Source of the DNA: DASZUK01 sp035547695
Lineage (GTDB): Bacteria > Actinomycetota > Acidimicrobiia > Acidimicrobiales > RAAP-2
Reading direction: 5' to 3'
Assembly (NCBI GenBank): GCA_035547695.1
Contig: DASZUK010000001.1
Location: 62,001 to 126,000, forward strand
Length of the DNA: 64,000 bases
Part shown: positions 52,099 to 58,679 of the stretch, piece after piece
How the letters are laid out: each line of letters begins with the position of its first letter
Position numbering within the stretch: position 1 is the first letter of the stretch
The notes under the pieces: model-generated
The model's database searches: none
What the model was told of the DNA's origin: nothing
What the model saw: only the letters and a program-made list of their open reading frames with translations
Made by a program: the position numbers and the translations under genes

Positions 52099-52117
52099 GG
52101 CCGGATACGATACGGCC
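52099..52117. promoter_or_regulatory. Operator-like inverted repeats before AbiE pair
   Basis: GGCCG-gatacgata-CGGCC (52099-52117) abuts the antitoxin start, with a TACGAT -10-like box in its loop. Just upstream AACTTCGCGTAGCGAGTT (52074-52091) is an imperfect palindrome. AbiEi antitoxins are known to bind inverted repeats in their own promoters. Confidence 0.5.
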
Positions 52118-52795
52118 ATGGGCACGCCGGCGGTCGCTGCGGAGGTTCGTGAGCGGGTCCTTCGGTCGCGGGAGCGCTTCTGGCGCCCCGAGGACTTCGA
52201 CGGCTCCCCGGACGCCGTCGCCCAGGCGCTTTCCCGGCTGGTCCACGCTGGTGAGCTGCGCCGGGTGCGTCGTGGCCTCTACTGGCGGGGCCGGCCGACC
52301 AGGCTCGGGATGGCCCCGCCGCCGCCCGAACGTCTGGCCGGTGAGATCGTGCACACCCCAGGGACCGGGCCCGCAGGCTGGAGTGCCGCACTGGCCCTCG
52401 GACTGTCAACCCAGGTGGCCCGGCGTGAGTCGATCGCCGTACCCGGGCGCGTCCCGCGCAGTCCCGGCGTGGTCAACTTCGTGAGCCGTGCCGCCGCCAC
52501 CAAGCGGCGGGATGAGCATCTGCGGCCGAGCGAGGTTGCGCTCTTCGAAGTCTTGCGTGACTGGGACCGGCTTGTCGAAGTGCCGATGCCCGAAGCGGTC
52601 GAGCGGATCGCTCGGTTCACCGAAAGCGGCGATATCCGTCTTGACCGCCTGACGAGGGCATCGAGCTCGGAGCCACCGCGGACGCGTGAACGGCTTCGTC
52701 GCCTGCTCGGCGACCTGGGCCATCCGGAGCTGGCGGACACCGTACGCCCGGCGCGCCGCCCGTCGGTGCACTACGACGTGATCCTGGCGAGTTGA
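52118..52795 (+). CDS. abiEi: AbiEi-type antitoxin of type IV toxin-antitoxin system
   Basis: A 225-residue protein with an N-terminal winged-helix region (WRPEDFDGSPDAVAQALSRLVHAGELRRVRRGLYW), as in AbiEi/DUF6088-type antitoxins, and a C-terminal domain with PSEVALFEVLRDWDRLVEVP. It represses its promoter and neutralises AbiEii without direct binding. Codons are less biased to G/C at the third position than in the neighbours (more ctt, gtt, gaa), which suggests transfer. The toxin start overlaps the stop (TTGA). Confidence 0.85.
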   Translation: MGTPAVAAEVRERVLRSRERFWRPEDFDGSPDAVAQALSRLVHAGELRRVRRGLYWRGRPTRLGMAPPPPERLAGEIVHTPGTGPAGWSAALALGLSTQVARRESIAVPGRVPRSPGVVNFVSRAAATKRRDEHLRPSEVALFEVLRDWDRLVEVPMPEAVERIARFTESGDIRLDRLTRASSSEPPRTRERLRRLLGDLGHPELADTVRPARRPSVHYDVILAS

Positions 52796-53757
52796 GCGTG
52801 GCCCGGCTCCGGGACCAGGAGGAGTTCGGCCCCACCCTCGACGCCGCGGCCGAACGGCTCGGGATCAGCCCTACGGCCGTCGAGAAGGACTACTGGGTGA
52901 GCCAGGTGCTCAAGGCTCTTGCCGAAGGTTATGGCGGGGACTTCGTCTTCAAGGGAGGCACCAGCCTCTTCAAGGCGTACCGGATCGTCGAACGCTTCTC
53001 GGAGGACGTGGACATCTTGGTGCTCCCCGGCGAGCGGGGCCGGAACGCGGTCGACACCTTGATGAAGCGGATGGCGGAGTCGGCGGCTGCCGCCGTCGGC
53101 GGCACGTTGGCGGCAGTCGGCAGCCGGGAGACCGGCCGGCACCGCGCTTACGAGGTCAGCTACCCGGCCACTCGCCAAGCCACCGCGCTCATCCGTACCG
53201 GCGTGTTGTTGGAAATGGGCGTACGTGGCGGCTCCCAGCCCCACGAGACCCGCCCGATCGGGTGCCTGCTCGGCGACGCCCTTGCGGTCGAGGTGCCCGA
53301 TCTCAGCCCATACGACGACCTCGCCCCCTTCGAGGTCTCGGTGTTGCATCCCGGCCGGACGCTCCTCGAGAAGCTCGTCCTGATCCACGCGCTTGCTCAG
53401 CAGCTCGTCGTTGACCCGTCGACGCCCATCCCGCCAAGGAGTGGCCGCCACTTTTATGACGTCCACCAACTTCTCGGCGAGGACCGAGTGTCGACGCTGC
53501 TCGGGGATCGAGACCAGGTGCGCGAGGTGATGACCAGCGTGGAGGAGATCACCCGACGACACTTCGGTGGTGGCGACGGGGTGCGTCCGGAAGACGGTTT
53601 TGCGGTGTGCCCTGCCTTCGACCTGGACTCTGAGGTATCGGCACTGCTCCGAGCAGCTTACGAGGCGACCATGCCCGAGCTGCACTTCGGGGATGCGCCC
53701 CTTCCGACGTGGGAGGCCATCTGCACCAGGGTGACGGGCATGGCCACGCTGCTGTAG
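52792..53757 (+). CDS. abiEii: AbiEii/AbiGii-type nucleotidyltransferase toxin
   Basis: A 321-residue nucleotidyltransferase. The start AVEKDYWVSQVL, the nucleotide-binding FKGGTSLFKAYR and the metal motif RFSEDVDILV match AbiEii toxins, which modify tRNA 3' ends or other RNA and stop growth during phage infection. TTG 52792 overlaps the antitoxin stop. GTG 52798 is an alternative. Mixed third-position bases and sites like CACTTTTATGAC set it apart from flanking genes. No other phage-defence or mobility gene adjoins it. Confidence 0.9.
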   Translation: MSVARLRDQEEFGPTLDAAAERLGISPTAVEKDYWVSQVLKALAEGYGGDFVFKGGTSLFKAYRIVERFSEDVDILVLPGERGRNAVDTLMKRMAESAAAAVGGTLAAVGSRETGRHRAYEVSYPATRQATALIRTGVLLEMGVRGGSQPHETRPIGCLLGDALAVEVPDLSPYDDLAPFEVSVLHPGRTLLEKLVLIHALAQQLVVDPSTPIPPRSGRHFYDVHQLLGEDRVSTLLGDRDQVREVMTSVEEITRRHFGGGDGVRPEDGFAVCPAFDLDSEVSALLRAAYEATMPELHFGDAPLPTWEAICTRVTGMATLL

Positions 53758-53787
53758 TCCAAGGCCCCGTTGGTCCAAGGCCCCGTT
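53757..53787 (+). repeat. 15-bp direct repeat after toxin gene
   Basis: GTCCAAGGCCCCGTT is present at 53757-53771 and 53773-53787, starting at the last base of the toxin stop codon. It could be a scar at the edge of the inserted AbiE module. The following 100 bases are GC-rich with a GCCCCCCGGGGGG hairpin near 53881-53896. Confidence 0.7.
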
Positions 53788-53920
53788 TCGGTGCCGGGTC
53801 ACACCTCCGGCCCCCGGCTCCTGGCCCCCGGCTCGCCGCCCGCCGCCCCTCGTCGTCCGCTCTCCAACTCCGTTGCCTGCGCCCCCCGGGGGGGGCTCGC
53901 CCCGGACCCGCTCCGGTCGG

Positions 53921-53954
53921 TTGACAACAAATCATTTGTATGAAATAGTCCAAA
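53921..53954 (+). promoter_or_regulatory. Promoter with ACAAATCATTTGT palindrome in the spacer
   Basis: TTGACA (53921-53926), 17 bases, AATAGT (53944-53949). The spacer holds the 13-bp palindrome ACAAAT-C-ATTTGT (53927-53939), as in repressor-controlled promoters. AATAGTCCAAA (53944-53954) at the -10 region resembles the CAAT(A/C)GTCC motif seen elsewhere. It drives the operon starting at 54014. Confidence 0.7.
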
Positions 53955-54013
53955 TATCTGTTTGGGGACCTCGCGGGGGCGGGGGTCACGTCTGCACAGG
54001 GGGCGACGAACGC

Positions 54014-55135
54014 ATGGACCATCCCGTCATCTCGGCCGACTCGCACGTGGTCGAACCGCACGATCTGTGGCAACTGCGGATCGACCCCAAGTTCCGTGAC
54101 CGGGCCCCCCGGCTGAGCCGCGACGCCGACACCGACCGGCTGGTGTTCGCCGAAGCCGAGCTGCCCCCGGTGGGCCTCTTGGCCGGCTGCGCCCGTGGCG
54201 ACGACGAGGTCCGGCTGGAGGGCCGCTGGGAGGAGGACGTGTTCCCCGGCGGCTACGACCCCGGCATCCGGCTGGACGACCTGGCCAAGGACGGCGTCGA
54301 CGGCGAGGTGCTGTTCCCGACCATCGCCATGCAGTTGTACCGGGTCCGCGACTTCGACTTCCGGGCCGCCCTGTTCGAGGCCTACAACACCTGGCTGGCC
54401 GAGTTCGTGGCCAAGGACCCCGGCATCTTCAAGGGCGCCGGCATGCTGACCGAGGAGAACCCGGACTGGGCGGCGGCGGAGATGCGTCGCTGCAAGGAGC
54501 TGGGGCTGTCCACGGTGATGCTGCCGCAGGTCCCCGGCGAGGAGGTGTCCTACGCCGACTCCCGGTTCGACCCGATCTGGTCGACCGCCGTCGAGTGCGG
54601 GTTCCCGGTCAACTTCCACGCCGCCACCACCCGGGACGAGAAGCGGGCCTGGAGCGCCGGGACGCCCACCGACGGGGTGCTGGCCTGCACCGAGGTGCAG
54701 CGGGTGATCCTGGACATGATCCTGTTCGGCACCTTCGACCGGTACCCCGAGCTGCGGATCGTCTCGGTCGAGAACGAGGCCGGCTGGGCCGCCCCGATGA
54801 TCCAGCGGGCCGACTTCGTGTGGCGGCGCAGCCTGAAGCTGAAGCGGCCGACCACCATGGTGTGCAGGCAGGCCCCGTCGCACTACCTGCACGACAACGT
54901 CCGGATCACCTTCATGCGGGACCGGGCGGCCATCCTCTGCAAGGAGATCATCGGGGAGTCCATCATGATGTGGGGCAACGACTTCCCCCATCACGTCAGC
55001 ACCTGGCCGCACTCCCGGGAGGTCCTGGCCGAGATCTTCGCCGGCGAGCCCGACGAGACCACGGCCCGGATGGTCGGCGGCAACGCGGCCGACCTGTACG
55101 GCTTCGACCTGGCACGGCTCGGGCACCCGTCATGA
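54014..55135 (+). CDS. Amidohydrolase-2-family hydrolase/decarboxylase
   Basis: A 373-residue Amidohydro_2 protein. Metal-ligand motif ISADSHVVEPHDLW, VNFHAATTRDEK (His ligand), VENEAGWAAPM, and MMWGNDFPHHVSTWPHS with the catalytic Asp. The NDFPH...TWPxS block links it to a large actinobacterial group of hydrolases with substrates such as phloretic or cyclic diketone acids. It is the first gene after the 53921 promoter and overlaps the D-aminoacylase-like gene (ATGA). Confidence 0.88.
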   Translation: MDHPVISADSHVVEPHDLWQLRIDPKFRDRAPRLSRDADTDRLVFAEAELPPVGLLAGCARGDDEVRLEGRWEEDVFPGGYDPGIRLDDLAKDGVDGEVLFPTIAMQLYRVRDFDFRAALFEAYNTWLAEFVAKDPGIFKGAGMLTEENPDWAAAEMRRCKELGLSTVMLPQVPGEEVSYADSRFDPIWSTAVECGFPVNFHAATTRDEKRAWSAGTPTDGVLACTEVQRVILDMILFGTFDRYPELRIVSVENEAGWAAPMIQRADFVWRRSLKLKRPTTMVCRQAPSHYLHDNVRITFMRDRAAILCKEIIGESIMMWGNDFPHHVSTWPHSREVLAEIFAGEPDETTARMVGGNAADLYGFDLARLGHPS

Positions 55136-56844
55136 CCCACCCCGTCCGGGACGGCCGCCCGGCCCCGGCGGCGGCCCAAGCGGCGACCCCGGTGGCGGCC
55201 CCGGCGGTGGCCATCGTCGGTGGCACCATCGTGGACGGCACCGGTGGCCCCGCCTACACCGGCGACCTGCTGCTGGACGGCGGCCGCATCGCCGCCGTCG
55301 GCCGCCCGGCCATCCCCGACGGGGCCGACCGGGTGGACGCCACCGGCCTGGTGGTGGCCCCGGGGTTCGTGGACCTGCACACCCACTTCGACGCCCAGAT
55401 CTTCTGGGACCCCGACCTGACCCCGTCGTGCTGGCACGGGGTCACCACCGTCGTCCAGGGCAACACAGGGTTCGGCATCGCCCCCACCCACCCCTTCGAC
55501 CGGGACCACATCATGGAGACCCTGGAGAACGTGGAGGGCATGAACCTCCAGACCCTCCGGGCCGGGGTCCCCTGGGGGTTCGAGACCTTCCCTGAGTACG
55601 TCCGGGCCGTCGACGCCCTGCCCAAGCGACTGAACGTGGCCACCTTCGTCGGGCACACCCCGCTGCGGATGTACGTGATGGGCTTCGAGGACGCCACCTC
55701 CCGGGAGGCCACCGCCGGGGAGATCGACCAGATGGCCACCCTGCTGGAGGGGGCCCTGGCCGCCGGGGCCATCGGGTTCTCCACCTCCCAGGCCCCCAGC
55801 CACATGGGGGCCCTGGGCCGGCCGGTGCCCAGCCGGCTGGCCAGCCGCCAGGAGATCGAGGCGCTGCTGCGGGTGGTGGCCCGGTCCGACAACCCGCTGG
55901 TCGAGATCACCTACGGCCCCCAGTACGAGCTGGAGGACATCGCCCGGCTGTCCAAGGAGCTCGGGGTCCGGATCACCTGGGGCTCCCTCCTCACCCGGCT
56001 GTTCGGTCCCCCCGGCGTGGCCATGGGGATGCTGGACGCCGCCTCCGCCGTCGGCGGCGACGTGTGGCCCCAGGTCAGTTGTAGGGAGATCGTGTCCCAG
56101 ACCATGATGACCCACCCGTACTACTTCGGCATGGTCCCCGCCTTCGGTGAGCTGTTCCAGTTGCCCCGGGACCAGCGGGCCGCCAAGTACCGGGACCCGG
56201 CCTGGCGGGAGCGGGTGAAGGCCGAGGTGGGCGACTACCGGCCGGACTTCGCCCGGCTGGCCTCCATCCAGGAGACCACCGTCCACCACGACCTGGTGGA
56301 CATCCCCCTCGAGGACCTGGCCCGCGACCGCGGGGTCCACCCCTTCGACCTCATGGTCGACCTGGCCCTGGAGGAGGACCTGGCCACCCGCTACCGGATC
56401 GTCAGCCTCAACGACAACGCCGAGGAGCTCGCCACCCTGCTCCGCGATCCCCGCATCGTCCTCGGAGCCCACGACGCCGGGGCCCACGCCGACATGCTCT
56501 GCGACGCCTCCTACCCCACCCACCTGCTGGGCCACTGGGTCCGGGACGAGAAGGTGCTGACCCTCGAGGAGGCCGTCTGGCGGCTGTCCGGCCAGCCGGC
56601 CGAGGTCTTCGGCCTGGACGACCGGGGCCGCCTCGCCCCCGGGCTCGCCGCCGACGTCGTCGTCTTCGACCCCCACGCCGTCCGGCCCCGCCGTCTCGAG
56701 CGGGTCAACGACCTCCCCGGCGGCGGCGAGCGGCTGATCAGCCGCAGCGACGGGGTCCGCGGGGTGTGGGTCAACGGGCGCCGGGTCCTCGAAGACGGGC
56801 GCGCCGTGCCCGGCGCCCACCCGGGGGCGCTCATCGGGGCCTGA
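55132..56844 (+). CDS. D-aminoacylase-like amidohydrolase with Cys-to-Thr change
   Basis: A 570-residue relative of 39886-41571, with FVDLHTHFDAQIFWDPDLTPS in place of FIDPHTHYDAQ, the catalytic GAHDAGAHADML, and the beta-sandwich end (GLAADVVVFDPH). The zinc-binding Cys of D-aminoacylases is Thr here (GNTGFGIAPT), while the paralogue keeps GNCGF. The downstream His ligands of classical enzymes are also not seen. The metal site and the substrate are therefore likely different. Co-translated with the upstream amidohydrolase. Confidence 0.85.
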   Translation: MTHPVRDGRPAPAAAQAATPVAAPAVAIVGGTIVDGTGGPAYTGDLLLDGGRIAAVGRPAIPDGADRVDATGLVVAPGFVDLHTHFDAQIFWDPDLTPSCWHGVTTVVQGNTGFGIAPTHPFDRDHIMETLENVEGMNLQTLRAGVPWGFETFPEYVRAVDALPKRLNVATFVGHTPLRMYVMGFEDATSREATAGEIDQMATLLEGALAAGAIGFSTSQAPSHMGALGRPVPSRLASRQEIEALLRVVARSDNPLVEITYGPQYELEDIARLSKELGVRITWGSLLTRLFGPPGVAMGMLDAASAVGGDVWPQVSCREIVSQTMMTHPYYFGMVPAFGELFQLPRDQRAAKYRDPAWRERVKAEVGDYRPDFARLASIQETTVHHDLVDIPLEDLARDRGVHPFDLMVDLALEEDLATRYRIVSLNDNAEELATLLRDPRIVLGAHDAGAHADMLCDASYPTHLLGHWVRDEKVLTLEEAVWRLSGQPAEVFGLDDRGRLAPGLAADVVVFDPHAVRPRRLERVNDLPGGGERLISRSDGVRGVWVNGRRVLEDGRAVPGAHPGALIGA

Positions 56845-56889
56845 CCGGCCGGCCGGCCCGGGCCGGCACGGCCACATCGCCGGCGAGGG

Positions 56890-56940
56890 GCCGGCAGAGC
56901 GGCACCGCCGGCCCGGAGCCGGCAGAGCGGCACCGCCGGC
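56890..56940 (+). repeat. 23-bp direct repeat before lactonase gene
   Basis: GCCGGCAGAGCGGCACC then GCCGGC is present at 56890-56912 and 56918-56940 in the 129-base gap. The gap also holds a GGCCGGCCGGCCCGGGCCGG-type cluster near the hydrolase stop that may fold. Confidence 0.85.
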
Positions 56941-56973
56941 GAGGGGCAGACGTGGAAAGGTAACGGAGGGGAC

Positions 56974-57900
56974 GTGGTGGGGGAAGGACGAAGCAGCGGG
57001 GTGGCGACGGTGGGATCGCGTTCGGTCGACCTGGTGGACGCCGGGCATCAGTTGGTGGAGGCCCCGGTCCCCGACGACGACGGCGGCTTCTGGTTCAGCG
57101 ACGCCCGCCTCGGCGACCTGTACCACCGCGCCGCCGACGGCCGCACCGAGGTGGTGGCGTCCGGCCGCATCACCGGCGGCATGGTCCGCCACCGCGACGG
57201 CGGCCTGGTGGTGTCGGGACCGTCGATCGCCGTGCTCCGGCCCGACGGCTCCTTCCGGGTGCTGTTCGCCATTCCCGAGGACGGCGGCCCCGAGGACGGC
57301 GGCCGGCTGACCACCTTCAACGACATCGCCGCCCTGCCCGACGGGTCCGTCGTCGGCGGCACCCTGCGCTGGCCGGCCCGGCCGGAGGGGGGGCGGTCCG
57401 CGGCCGACTTCTACGCCCCCGACGCCATCGACGGGGAGGTGTGGCGGGTCACCGGCGAGGGGCAGGCCGAGATCGTGCACCGCCCGGTCGGCATCGCCAA
57501 CGGCGTCGAGGTCCACCCCGACGGGGAGACCGTGTACTTCGCCGACACCAAGCGCCGCCAGGTGCTCCGCCTCCGGATCGCCGACGGCCCGTTCCCCGTC
57601 GTCGGCACCGTCGACACCTCGGCTGACGGGCGGCCCGACGGCATCGCCGCCGACGCCGACGGCTGCGTCTGGGTCGCCATGATGGACGCCGGCGTGGTCG
57701 TCCGGTACGCCCCCACCGGGCAGCGGCTGGAGGTGGTCGACATCCCGGCCCGCAAGGTCACCAGCCTGGCCTTCGAGCCCACCGGCACCACCCTGCTGGT
57801 CGGCACCGGCACCGTCCCCGACCTGGACGACCAGGGCGGCTCCATCTTCGCCTTCGACGCCGGGGTGGCCGGGGCGCCGGTGCCCCGGGCCACCCTCTGA
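56974..57900 (+). CDS. SMP-30/gluconolactonase-family beta-propeller
   Basis: A 308-residue six-bladed propeller of the SMP-30/LRE type. Start motif EAPVPDDDGGFWFSDARLGDLY (first metal Glu), FNDIAALPDGSVVGG (metal Asn), NGVEVHPDGETVYFAD and GRPDGIAADADGCVWVAMMD (metal Asp). It binds a divalent metal and hydrolyses lactones or sugar-acid esters. GTG 56974 follows GGAGGGG. It precedes the aldolase by 62 bases, consistent with lactone opening followed by C-C cleavage. Confidence 0.9.
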   Translation: MVGEGRSSGVATVGSRSVDLVDAGHQLVEAPVPDDDGGFWFSDARLGDLYHRAADGRTEVVASGRITGGMVRHRDGGLVVSGPSIAVLRPDGSFRVLFAIPEDGGPEDGGRLTTFNDIAALPDGSVVGGTLRWPARPEGGRSAADFYAPDAIDGEVWRVTGEGQAEIVHRPVGIANGVEVHPDGETVYFADTKRRQVLRLRIADGPFPVVGTVDTSADGRPDGIAADADGCVWVAMMDAGVVVRYAPTGQRLEVVDIPARKVTSLAFEPTGTTLLVGTGTVPDLDDQGGSIFAFDAGVAGAPVPRATL

Positions 57901-57962
57901 CCGACCCACGCCGGCCTGACCCACCCACCCGTTCCGGACCATCCGCCCGACGAGGAGACCCC

Positions 57963-58679
57963 ATGGACGAAGACCTGAAGTTCACCATCGCCGCCTCCCG
58001 GCGCATGCTCTACCGGGAGGGCTGCGACAGCTTCATCGCCGGCCACGTCAGCGCCCGGACCAGCGACGGCACCGGGTTCTGGACCACCCCGTTCGGCTAC
58101 TTCGACGAGACCACCCCGGGCGACGTGCTGAAGTTCGACTTCCAGTTGAACCAGAAGGAGGGCGACGGCGAGGCGTCGCCGGCCGTCGACTTCCAGTCCG
58201 CCATCTACCAGGCCCGACCGGAGGTGCAGTCGGTGATCCACACCCACTCCCACTGGGTGATGGTGCTGGTCACCACCGACCGGATGATCGAGCCGTACAA
58301 CACCCTGTCCGCCCTGTTCCACGACGACCAGTGCCTGTACGAGGACGACGGCACCACCCCGCCGGTGGACGGCGACAAGCTGCTGGGGCTGATGGGCCAC
58401 CGCCGGGTGGCCCTGCTCCGCAACCACGGCGCCCTGGTGGCCGCCGAGTCGGTGGAGGACGCCACGGCGATGACCCTGGCGCTGGAGATCTGCGCCAAGG
58501 TGCAGGTGCAGGCGGCCATGATCGGCGGCACCCCCATCCCGTACGAGGCCGAGCTGCTCCGCGGCCGCGACGCCTACCGCAGGTACTTCCTGCCCAACAT
58601 GTGGTCGTCCAACCTCCGCCGGCTCCGCCAGTCCGACCCGGACATCTTCCTGGACCGCCTGGCGGCGTCCGGCCGATGA
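57963..58679 (+). CDS. Class II aldolase/adducin-family protein
   Basis: A 238-residue class II aldolase-fold protein. Start FTIAASRRMLYREG, GHVSAR phosphate-like loop, zinc ligands in VIHTHSHWVMV and LLRNHGALVA. It may act as an aldolase, epimerase or decarboxylase using Zn2+. The phosphate-binding residues of fuculose aldolase are only partly visible, so the substrate may be non-phosphorylated. Its stop overlaps the HyuA start by 4 bases, which couples it to the hydantoinase-type enzyme. Confidence 0.88.
   Translation: MDEDLKFTIAASRRMLYREGCDSFIAGHVSARTSDGTGFWTTPFGYFDETTPGDVLKFDFQLNQKEGDGEASPAVDFQSAIYQARPEVQSVIHTHSHWVMVLVTTDRMIEPYNTLSALFHDDQCLYEDDGTTPPVDGDKLLGLMGHRRVALLRNHGALVAAESVEDATAMTLALEICAKVQVQAAMIGGTPIPYEAELLRGRDAYRRYFLPNMWSSNLRRLRQSDPDIFLDRLAASGR

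Noticed and set aside
52118..53757. Prophage or genomic island around the AbiE pair
   Set aside because: No integrase, tRNA target, phage structural gene or insertion sequence is visible on either side.
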